A DNA stretch of 64,000 nucleotides, from NCBI RefSeq assembly GCF_001274785.1, contig NZ_LHPI01000035.1:1-64000 (forward strand), in the 5' to 3' direction. This document shows positions 25,086 through 32,752 of the stretch, piece after piece; position 1 is the first letter of the stretch; every line of letters starts with the position of its first letter. Source of the stretch: Vibrio hepatarius. Lineage in GTDB: Bacteria; Pseudomonadota; Gammaproteobacteria; Enterobacterales; Vibrionaceae. The position numbers and the translations under genes were made by a program. The notes under the pieces are model-generated. The model was not told where the DNA came from. It saw only the letters and a list, made by a program, of their open reading frames with translations, and searched no databases.

Positions 25086-25925
25086 TTGTTAAGTTATCGC
25101 CACAGCTTTCACGCGGGTAACCACGCTGACGTAATAAAGCATATTGTTCAAAGCCTTATCCTTGATGCCCTGAAACAAAAAGATAAGCCTTTTGTCTACC
25201 ACGATACCCATTCTGGTGTTGGTCGATACGATCTTACTCACGAATGGTCAGAAAAAACTGGCGAATACAAGCAAGGTATCGCGCGTGTTTGGGAGCAAAC
25301 ACAGATCCCAGCGGAAATTGAAAGCTACCTAGATTCAATCAAAGCGCTCAACAACGGCGACAAACTGCGTTACTACCCGGGCTCACCGCGTGTCGCGCGT
25401 GCGCAGCTCCGTAAGCAAGACCGCATGGTGTTGACTGAATTGCACCCAAGCGATTACCCGTTGCTCGAACAAGAGTTTCATCGTGATCGCCAGGTCAGCA
25501 TTTACAAAGAAGATGGTTTTAAGCGCCTGAAAGCGAGCTTGCCACCACAAGAGCGCCGCGGTTTGGTGCTGATTGACCCACCGTACGAACTGGCAAAAGA
25601 GTACCGCGATGTCGTGCAAGCGATCTGGCAAAGCCACAAACGCTGGGCAACCGGCATCTACGCGATTTGGTATCCAGTGGTCAATCGTCACGATATCGAA
25701 GATATGATCGAAGGACTGGAAGGCCTAGGCATTCGCAAAATCTTACAAATTGAATTAGGCGTTGCACCGGACACCAACGAGCACGGCATGACGGCTTCTG
25801 GCATGATAGTCATCAACCCACCGTGGAAGCTGGAAAGCCAAATGAAAGAAATTTTGCCTTTCCTTAAGGAAGCAATTGCGCCGGCAACCGGTCATTGGAA
25901 AGTAGATTGGATTGTTCCTGAGTAA
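25086..25925 (+). CDS. rlmJ: 23S rRNA (adenine-2030-N6)-methyltransferase RlmJ
   Basis: A 279-residue SAM-dependent methyltransferase for A2030 of 23S rRNA. The N-terminus MLSYRHSFHAGNHADVIKH is the family signature and the catalytic motif DPPYELAKEY lies near residue 164. The start is TTG at 25086 with GAGAG about 8 nt upstream; the E. coli protein begins at the same residue with ATG, so the rare start codon is well supported. Transcribed alone toward gor. Confidence 0.94.
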   Translation: MLSYRHSFHAGNHADVIKHIVQSLILDALKQKDKPFVYHDTHSGVGRYDLTHEWSEKTGEYKQGIARVWEQTQIPAEIESYLDSIKALNNGDKLRYYPGSPRVARAQLRKQDRMVLTELHPSDYPLLEQEFHRDRQVSIYKEDGFKRLKASLPPQERRGLVLIDPPYELAKEYRDVVQAIWQSHKRWATGIYAIWYPVVNRHDIEDMIEGLEGLGIRKILQIELGVAPDTNEHGMTASGMIVINPPWKLESQMKEILPFLKEAIAPATGHWKVDWIVPE

Positions 25926-26075
25926 CAATCAGCAACTGCAGTATTTACACAGGATGGATTGAGTTCAACCGATTCATCCTCAATATAAAAGATAAACCAC
26001 ATTTAAACTCTCAGGGAGCTTGCGGCCTCACAACAGTGAAACCCTGCCCTCGCCCCTAGATAAACGGAGAAAGTA

Positions 26076-27431
26076 ATGGCGACTCATTTTGACTATATCT
26101 GTATCGGCGGCGGCAGCGGCGGTATCGCATCAGCAAACCGCGCGGCAATGTACGGTGCTAAAGTAGCGCTTATCGAAGCTCAAGACCTTGGTGGTACGTG
26201 CGTAAACGTTGGTTGTGTGCCTAAGAAAGTGATGTGGCACGGCGCACAAATCGCAGAAGCGATGAACCTGTACGCAGAAGACTACGGTTTTGACGTTGAC
26301 GTAAAAGGCTTCGACTGGAGCAAGCTGGTTGAGAGTCGTCAGGCGTACATTGGTCGCATCCACCAATCTTACGACCGCGTGTTGGGCAACAACAAAGTTA
26401 ACGTTATCAAAGGCTTTGCTAAGTTTGTTGACGAGAAAACCGTAGAAGTAAACGGTGAACACTACACGGCGGATCATATCCTGATCGCCGTTGGTGGTCG
26501 TCCAACTATCCCTAACATTCCGGGCGCTGAATACGGCATCGATTCAAACGGTTTCTTCGACCTAGCAGAGCAACCAAAACGCGTAGCCGTTGTTGGCGCA
26601 GGTTACATCGCGGTAGAAATCGCTGGCGTACTGCACGCACTAGGCACTGAAACGCACCTATTTGTACGTAAAGAGTCACCACTGCGCAGCTTTGACCCAA
26701 TGATCATCGAGACGTTGGTTGAAGTGATGGATGCTGAAGGTCCAAAACTGCACACCCACTCTGTACCAAAAGAAATCATCAAAGAAGCAGACGGCAGCCT
26801 GACTCTGCACCTAGAAAACGGTGAGAGCCAAAACGTTGACCAGTTAATCTGGGCGATCGGCCGTCACCCAGCAACAGACGCGATCAACCTAGCATCAACC
26901 GGTGTGGCAACCAACGACAAAGGCTACATCAAAGTCGATGAATACCAGCAAACCAACGTACCTGGCATCTACTGTGTTGGCGACATCATGGAAGGCGGTA
27001 TCGAGCTAACTCCAGTAGCGGTAAAAGCGGGTCGTCAACTGTCTGAGCGTCTGTTCAACAACAAGCCAAACGCGAAAATGGACTACGACCTTGTACCAAC
27101 AGTGGTATTCAGCCACCCACCAATCGGCACTATCGGTCTAACGACTCAAGAAGCGGAAGAGAAGTACGGCAAAGACAACGTCAAAGTCTACACTTCAGGC
27201 TTCACCGCGATGTACACCGCAGTCACCAAACACCGTCAACCGTGTAAGATGAAACTGGTTTGTGCAGGCGAAGAAGAAACGGTGGTTGGTCTACACGGCA
27301 TCGGTTTCACTGTCGATGAAATGATCCAAGGCTTTGGCGTAGCGATGAAGATGGGCGCAACCAAAGCGGACTTCGATTCGGTTGTCGCTATCCACCCAAC
27401 GGGCAGCGAAGAATTCGTAACGATGCGTTAA
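26076..27431 (+). CDS. gor: Glutathione reductase
   Basis: A 451-residue FAD flavoenzyme that reduces glutathione disulfide with NADPH. The FAD-binding GGGSGGIASANRAA (residues about 11-24), redox pair Cys43/Cys48 in GGTCVNVGCVPKK, the NADPH motif VVGAGYIAVEIAGVLHALG near residue 170, and the C-terminal HPTGSEEFVTMR with the active-site His-Glu pair are all present. Strong GGAG upstream of the ATG. A terminator follows. Confidence 0.97.
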   Translation: MATHFDYICIGGGSGGIASANRAAMYGAKVALIEAQDLGGTCVNVGCVPKKVMWHGAQIAEAMNLYAEDYGFDVDVKGFDWSKLVESRQAYIGRIHQSYDRVLGNNKVNVIKGFAKFVDEKTVEVNGEHYTADHILIAVGGRPTIPNIPGAEYGIDSNGFFDLAEQPKRVAVVGAGYIAVEIAGVLHALGTETHLFVRKESPLRSFDPMIIETLVEVMDAEGPKLHTHSVPKEIIKEADGSLTLHLENGESQNVDQLIWAIGRHPATDAINLASTGVATNDKGYIKVDEYQQTNVPGIYCVGDIMEGGIELTPVAVKAGRQLSERLFNNKPNAKMDYDLVPTVVFSHPPIGTIGLTTQEAEEKYGKDNVKVYTSGFTAMYTAVTKHRQPCKMKLVCAGEEETVVGLHGIGFTVDEMIQGFGVAMKMGATKADFDSVVAIHPTGSEEFVTMR

Positions 27432-27488
27432 TCGATAGATATATCAATACGCTTAAGTAACGCATTCATAGTTCGTTACGCTTATGTT

Positions 27489-27519
27489 TAAAAAGCAGCC
27501 AACTTAGGCTGCTTTTTTG
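27489..27519 (+). terminator. Terminator of gor
   Basis: AAAAAGCAGCC AACTTA GGCTGCTTTTTT: 7-bp GC-rich stem with U tract, 58 nt after gor. Confidence 0.85.
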
Positions 27520-27621
27520 TATCCAATTGCAGCAACCAACTCAAAAATAAGAAAATTCCGAGATTCTCATTCCAATTTTTAATACACTTCGCTAAGAATT
27601 ATAAATATTAGCCAAAGTGCA

Positions 27622-28938
27622 GTGAAGCTAGATTCAACAAAGACCGAGATCTACTACTCGTTATTAGACCTCGACGATAAGCAAAAATCCGACGCCCTCA
27701 AACAGCTGAAAATTAACGCCCCTGACTTATATAAACAGGTTTCGGCGTTAGTCGACGCGGAAGATGCGGAATACGTTGAGGATATATTCCAGCTTTCTCT
27801 ATTGAACGGCGCTTTCGCAGAGTGCGACTACTCCGGTCAGCACATCGACAAATACCATATTTTGCACGAATTGGGCCGAGGTGGATTAGGTGTCGTTTAC
27901 GCAGCCTATCGCGCCGATCAGACTTTCGAGCAACAACTGGCGATCAAATTCCTCCAATCAGACCTCAGCCAAATCTTCGGTAACCGCGCCTTGTTTGATG
28001 AAGCGCAGCTACTGGCGAAACTCAGTCATCCACACATTGCTAAAGTCTTTGATGGCGGTATTCATAACGACGATGTTTACATTGTGATGGAACAAGTTGA
28101 GGGCGAGTCGCTCGATACTTACCTGGCGACGCATTCACTGAGCAAACGCGAGAAGTTGCGTCTGTTCGTCCAGCTGTGTAGTGCTATCGAACACGCTCAT
28201 CAACAAGGCGTCGTCCACGGCGATCTAAAACCAGAAAACATCCTTATTGATGGGTTGCACCACGTAAAACTGATTGATTTTAACCTGACTCAAAAAGCGT
28301 CAGAACAGAGCGGCAGTGCGAGCGAAGGCTTGCTTGCTTTTAGTAAAGAATACGCCAGTCCAGAGCAACAAGCTGGATGCAGTATTGGCGCAGCCAGCGA
28401 TATTTACTCCTTGGGTAAACTGCTGACCTGGTTGTTCCCGGAGGAAAAGCGATTCTCTGACTTACTGTCGATTCAGAGAAAAGCCACCCAAACCAAGATT
28501 GTCGCCCGCTATTCGTGTGTAAAACTGATGCGCCGAGACATCGAAGCTGTGTTGACCAAGCGGCCCGTTTCTTTGCGCCAACATATCCCTTTTTATCCGT
28601 CGCTGCGTTTATTTCAACGCCATCCACTGACTTGCACTTTGTGCCTCACTCTTGCGGTTTCTGGGATGTTCTTCTCCAGCGCATTGGTCAATAAAAATCG
28701 TCAGCTAGAGAGGGAGAAACTCGTCGCTGAGAACATGATTTTTGAAGTCTCCAGCATGATGTTTCATTCCAAAACGCAAGCAGCACAAAACATGCCGCTG
28801 CATATGGTGGTCGATGCCACCCGAAGACGCATCTTATCGAATCCCGATATCCCTAGACATATTAAGCAAAAACTGCTGCTCGTGATGATGACGCCCATCG
28901 AAGAAAAAGCAGCAGACTCTTCAACAAGTCAGTCGTAA
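27622..28938 (+). CDS. Membrane-anchored Ser/Thr protein kinase, PknT-like
   Basis: A 438-residue kinase. A helical N-terminal region (1-75) is followed by a kinase domain: glycine loop GRGGLG (85-90), Lys109 (AIKF), Glu127, H199-G-D201-LKPEN catalytic loop, D219-F-N and SPEQ (246-249). The usual HRD is HGD and the DFG is DFN, but the catalytic Asp, Lys and metal-binding residues remain. A single transmembrane helix lies at about 336-356, then a C-terminal tail of about 80 residues with no recognised sensor domain. The start is GTG. The ECF sigma gene 1.4 kb downstream in the same operon makes this a PknT/EcfP-type pair, where the kinase activates the sigma factor. Confidence 0.85.
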   Translation: MKLDSTKTEIYYSLLDLDDKQKSDALKQLKINAPDLYKQVSALVDAEDAEYVEDIFQLSLLNGAFAECDYSGQHIDKYHILHELGRGGLGVVYAAYRADQTFEQQLAIKFLQSDLSQIFGNRALFDEAQLLAKLSHPHIAKVFDGGIHNDDVYIVMEQVEGESLDTYLATHSLSKREKLRLFVQLCSAIEHAHQQGVVHGDLKPENILIDGLHHVKLIDFNLTQKASEQSGSASEGLLAFSKEYASPEQQAGCSIGAASDIYSLGKLLTWLFPEEKRFSDLLSIQRKATQTKIVARYSCVKLMRRDIEAVLTKRPVSLRQHIPFYPSLRLFQRHPLTCTLCLTLAVSGMFFSSALVNKNRQLEREKLVAENMIFEVSSMMFHSKTQAAQNMPLHMVVDATRRRILSNPDIPRHIKQKLLLVMMTPIEEKAADSSTSQS

Positions 28939-28941
28939 TTT

Positions 28942-30390
28942 ATGAAGCCACTTCGAACTCTGCCGCTTGTCGGCTTACTACTCTCTACCCTTGCCTACGC
29001 AAACAACGCGGAGGTTCATACGGGCTATTTCATCGATTCCCCCGTCTCTGGCTTGTATTACAAAACCAGCTCCGAGCTATCGGGGAAAACGGACAAAGGC
29101 GCGTTTCAATACCGCTCTGGTGATGTGATCAGTTTTTTCCTTGGCAAAGATGAAAACAGCTATTTACTCTCGACTGTATCAGCACAAGAAATCATCACCC
29201 CAACGATGATATCGACCAAGCCAAGTCGCAGCATTAACATCACGCGCTTGTTGCTCTCACTTGATAGTACACCTGAAAACCGCCAAGAAATCTTACTGCT
29301 CGACTCGCAACTCAGTGACGCTACTTTCCAATCTGGACTGAAGACTCTTGACCTGAACCAGCTACTTGAAGAAGACATGCAACGTCTCGGACTAAGTACA
29401 CTGGCGTCAATGGAAGAAGCGGTCGCACACCTCAATGAGAGCCAGCAGTTTATCCAAGATAACTTCCAATCAGACGACGTTATCTTTGAGCCGCTAAACC
29501 GCAGATTGACCAACGTGGTGATCAAAAAGCGCGATGTGAATGGTCGTATCTGCGCTTATGACCTGAGACTGCGTAATCATCCAAGGTATCAGCCGCCTAT
29601 CGGTGAAGTGACTTATCGATTAACTGAAAGCGAAATCATCGAATATCCGAGTATCGGTGACCATTTCTTTGGTTGCCAGATTCGTCCAAGTGATAACCCA
29701 CAAGTGATCACCACTAAGCTGTCTGATTTCCCAGATGATTTTGGCACCTTTGAATGTGCCTCCCGCGGCTGCACCCGTAATGACCTAAATGGTTTCTCAA
29801 TCGACAATTATGACGATGAGGGAGACTGGAAATACCGCTCGATCGCGATCAACTTTGACCCAACGGCACAACTGTTGATGGAAAAGTCGCAAGGCCTGGG
29901 TAAAAAACCCCAAGTTCATCACCCGAATAAAGGCGAAGACATCTGGTTCACCTACCCAGAAGAAAAGCGCAGTCAGCTCGCTTACCAAGGTATCTGGCGA
30001 AAGACTGACTACGCCGATAAGCAAATACAAGAAAGCTGCTTACTGATAGAAAACAGCACGGTAAAACAAGCGGAGCTCACCCAAGAGCAATGCCCTACCG
30101 ATACTAATCGCTACAGCATGGATGTGACGCAGCAGTACGCCGATATGTGGTGGATCGACAGCACTTCTCGCACCGCCTCTATCGAGCAACTCAATATCGT
30201 TGTACGTTGGTATTTACCGCCACAACCCAAGCCGTTGTACACCACTTGGGAATACCTCCCTGCTGGAGAGCATTGGGACAAAGGTATTTTATACCGCTAC
30301 CAACAAACCCTGTCCCGAGCACAGGATGGAAGTGATCAACTCAACACGTACGCCATTTCCGAATATGTAAAAGTTAAGGAGAACATATAG
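28942..30390 (+). CDS. Secreted or surface protein of unknown function in the kinase-sigma locus
   Basis: A 482-residue protein with a signal peptide (LPLVGLLLSTLAYA, cleavage near residue 20). I do not recognise a catalytic domain. The first mature segment, VHTGYFIDSPVSGLYYKTSSE, resembles the start of Vibrio adhesin- or lipoprotein-like surface proteins, and the lipoprotein downstream has a comparable opening (ITAIDGYLKNAAVWVD). A later stretch (GIWRKTDYADK ... SCLLIENSTV) may be a divergent copy of the C-terminal domain of the two proteins downstream. It starts 3 nt after the kinase stop and overlaps the sigma gene by 1 nt, so all are one operon. Confidence 0.75.
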   Translation: MKPLRTLPLVGLLLSTLAYANNAEVHTGYFIDSPVSGLYYKTSSELSGKTDKGAFQYRSGDVISFFLGKDENSYLLSTVSAQEIITPTMISTKPSRSINITRLLLSLDSTPENRQEILLLDSQLSDATFQSGLKTLDLNQLLEEDMQRLGLSTLASMEEAVAHLNESQQFIQDNFQSDDVIFEPLNRRLTNVVIKKRDVNGRICAYDLRLRNHPRYQPPIGEVTYRLTESEIIEYPSIGDHFFGCQIRPSDNPQVITTKLSDFPDDFGTFECASRGCTRNDLNGFSIDNYDDEGDWKYRSIAINFDPTAQLLMEKSQGLGKKPQVHHPNKGEDIWFTYPEEKRSQLAYQGIWRKTDYADKQIQESCLLIENSTVKQAELTQEQCPTDTNRYSMDVTQQYADMWWIDSTSRTASIEQLNIVVRWYLPPQPKPLYTTWEYLPAGEHWDKGILYRYQQTLSRAQDGSDQLNTYAISEYVKVKENI

Positions 30391-30962
30391 TGGAACCTCT
30401 GACCTCATTGACCCAAATCATCAATCAATGGCAGTCTGGCGACAAACAAGCGGAGAATCAGCTGTATCAGTTCGCGTATTTACAGTTAAGGAAAATTGCC
30501 CAACAAGAGCGAGCCCGTAGTGCGAAGAAATACGGCGATGAAAACAAAGTACTGGCTGACAGCGTCAACAGCACCACGGCCCTGATCCACGAAGCATACC
30601 TCAAGATGTCTGGCTCTGAGCTTAACGACCTAAGCTCCCAAAAGGAGTTCTATTTGATGGCGTCTAAAGTCATGCGCCAAATCCTCATCGATAACGCACG
30701 TGCACATCAGGCACAAAAAAGGCAGCAGCGATTAACCACAGAATCCAGCAACGACACTAAATTCGAACAGTTGATTTCTCTCGATCAGGCGCTGGATAAC
30801 TTCAGTGTTCGCTATCCTAGGCAATCCAACGCGCTGAAACTGAAGTACCTAATGGGACTCAAGAATCAGGAGATCAGTCGCCTGTTGGAATGCAGCAACA
30901 GCCTGATTGAAAAAGACCTGAAGTTCTCGCGCAGTTGGCTACAGTCTCGAATCGCATCCTGA
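30390..30962 (+). CDS. ECF sigma factor, EcfP-like (ECF43-type, kinase-controlled)
   Basis: A 190-residue sigma factor of the TIGR02999/PF07638-type group. Region 2 is residues about 20-90 with TTALIHEAYLKM (62-73); region 4 with LKYLMGLKNQEISRLLECSNSLIEKDL lies near 152-178. No anti-sigma gene is adjacent; a Ser/Thr kinase is. In V. parahaemolyticus EcfP, as I recall, kinase PknT activates the sigma by phosphorylating Thr63 in region 2.2; here residue 63 from the GTG start is also Thr (STTAL, 61-65). GTG overlaps the previous stop by 1 nt and AAGGAG lies nine bases upstream. The next gene overlaps its stop by 1 nt. Confidence 0.87.
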   Translation: MEPLTSLTQIINQWQSGDKQAENQLYQFAYLQLRKIAQQERARSAKKYGDENKVLADSVNSTTALIHEAYLKMSGSELNDLSSQKEFYLMASKVMRQILIDNARAHQAQKRQQRLTTESSNDTKFEQLISLDQALDNFSVRYPRQSNALKLKYLMGLKNQEISRLLECSNSLIEKDLKFSRSWLQSRIAS

Positions 30963-32521
30963 TGAAGAAAAGAACCCTGACCAGCCTAGCCATCACACTA
31001 GGCGTATTCGCTTGGCTACAGACCGAAACAACCAGCGGCACAACACCACCCTACACAGAACCGCTATCTGAGGTCGATGTACATAAAAGCCGTCAGCATT
31101 CTTCGTCGTTTCCACTCTACAATGACTCTACCCATTCGGCAGCCACACCAGAATTGACGCTAGATGTAGCAGAGGATATAACGCCAGCGGCAGAGCCAAC
31201 GCAACCGGCTGAGTTCAATGTAATACCCGGTGAACCACTCACTCCGCACCATATCGATAGTCGCACACAGACGCACGCCATCACGGCCAAACCAAACGAA
31301 CTGGTTGCAGCGGATGACAATAGCAAACCGGTCCTCAATCAAGACGCCTATTTACGTATTGAGAGCGAGATATCGAGTTGGGAGCTTATCGAAGGCAAAC
31401 CAACCAAACTAAGCTTATGGGCGGCAGACTTGTTCGATGACCCTGAGCATGACTTCTTATCCAAACGCATTGAGTTGACTCTCTCGGGCGTGAAACTCAC
31501 GGGAACCTCCACGCTAGAGCTTAAAGGGATCCCCGCCGCCACTGTCGTTCCAAAACTGACCATCTCCGCGCGTGATGACCACCACGGCGTTGAAGAAGAT
31601 GCATGGGTGTCGGTACACTTTGACCTGCCGTTGATTAGCCCAAGTCAGCTTTTTCGTCACCCTTTAGAAGGCGAAACGGTTTACCGCCTTGAAACCACCA
31701 GCAACTTAGCGGGGCAATCGACTCCTTATGAAGTGGTGTATTGCGAGGCATTCAAGTTTATCCAGAAAGACGTTTATTACGCCGCATCAACCAACAAAAC
31801 CCAATGCCCCAATGAAGACCGTTTGCAAAAGATTGGCAATTACGTAGTGAACGGAGACGACCTAATTGTATCCAGCCGACGCTCATCGTTCGATGCAGAG
31901 CAAACCTGGACGCTAAAAAAACAGTACGCCTCAATCAAACACCCGGAAGTCGAAAACTATTTTGTCAGCGTATACGACGGCAAGCAGTTTGAAAGCTATA
32001 CCATGCAAAAGAGTCGCTCAGCGATGGAGCAACGTATCAACGCGCCTACTGGTCGATATCTGTACCAGATCGCCTTTTTTGACTACCTACTGCCACTACG
32101 GAACGGCGAGTATCTGGTGAGCGAAATCGGCAACTTTATCTACAACCACAATACTGAGGTTGTGGGGCCTTTTGGTGAGACCATCGATTCCGACCTCAAT
32201 CTGCGTACTTACCAACAGAGTCTGCGCTGTGTCGATGTCGCCTTCTGGTACAACAGCCATGTCATCGCTGGTCAGGGCGATTATCAGATCGATATCATCA
32301 CCTCTCCGTATCCCTACGACCCGACTTACAATATCGACTGTCATGAGTACACCAGCAACTTAACCACAGGCCAAATATCCTTAGCGTTTGACCTTAACTA
32401 CTCGCCATACGATGAGCTACTCTCGGGCGAGGTATACAGTTACATTTTGCGCCCGAAGCCTGAATTTGCCGAGCACGTAGAAGAAATTAAGTTAAACCTG
32501 ATCTACTCACATCCAAACTAA
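30962..32521 (+). CDS. Exported protein with cadherin-like segment, paralogous to the downstream lipoprotein
   Basis: A 519-residue protein. Residues 6-22 form a signal anchor or signal peptide, then comes a Pro/Thr/Glu-rich linker to about 115. A beta-rich domain follows (SSWELIEGKP ... LFDDPEHDFL, near 130-165), then a C-terminal domain starting HPLEGETVYRL near 230. Both have clear counterparts in the lipoprotein encoded next (LFDDADSDLL and HPLEGKTWYRL). The ATG at 30962 overlaps the sigma stop (TGATG); an earlier in-frame start inside the sigma gene gives no signal peptide and is rejected. Function unknown; a cell-envelope target or partner of the sigma/kinase pair is inferred. Confidence 0.75.
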   Translation: MKKRTLTSLAITLGVFAWLQTETTSGTTPPYTEPLSEVDVHKSRQHSSSFPLYNDSTHSAATPELTLDVAEDITPAAEPTQPAEFNVIPGEPLTPHHIDSRTQTHAITAKPNELVAADDNSKPVLNQDAYLRIESEISSWELIEGKPTKLSLWAADLFDDPEHDFLSKRIELTLSGVKLTGTSTLELKGIPAATVVPKLTISARDDHHGVEEDAWVSVHFDLPLISPSQLFRHPLEGETVYRLETTSNLAGQSTPYEVVYCEAFKFIQKDVYYAASTNKTQCPNEDRLQKIGNYVVNGDDLIVSSRRSSFDAEQTWTLKKQYASIKHPEVENYFVSVYDGKQFESYTMQKSRSAMEQRINAPTGRYLYQIAFFDYLLPLRNGEYLVSEIGNFIYNHNTEVVGPFGETIDSDLNLRTYQQSLRCVDVAFWYNSHVIAGQGDYQIDIITSPYPYDPTYNIDCHEYTSNLTTGQISLAFDLNYSPYDELLSGEVYSYILRPKPEFAEHVEEIKLNLIYSHPN

Positions 32522-32752
32522 CCTGACTCCGCTAGCCACGTCACAGCCCTCTCAGATGGTTGCATAATTCAGCGAAATAAATCCGAGCAAATTTATGCAA
32601 ATAATTTTACGGGTTTTTCGCTGTTTTTCGTGCCTTGTTTTCTCCTCCGTAAAGTCCTACAAAGTGACTCATTTATCAGCTAACTAAACTTTCGTTTTAG
32701 TTTTGGCGGTTCAAAACACAGACAACTAACCTTTGAAAAAGGAACATTCAGA

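Noticed and set aside
25944..25980. Hairpin AGGATG ... CATCCT between rlmJ and gor as a terminator
   Set aside because: Complementary arms exist but the stem has mismatches and is not followed by a U tract; could equally be a regulator site.
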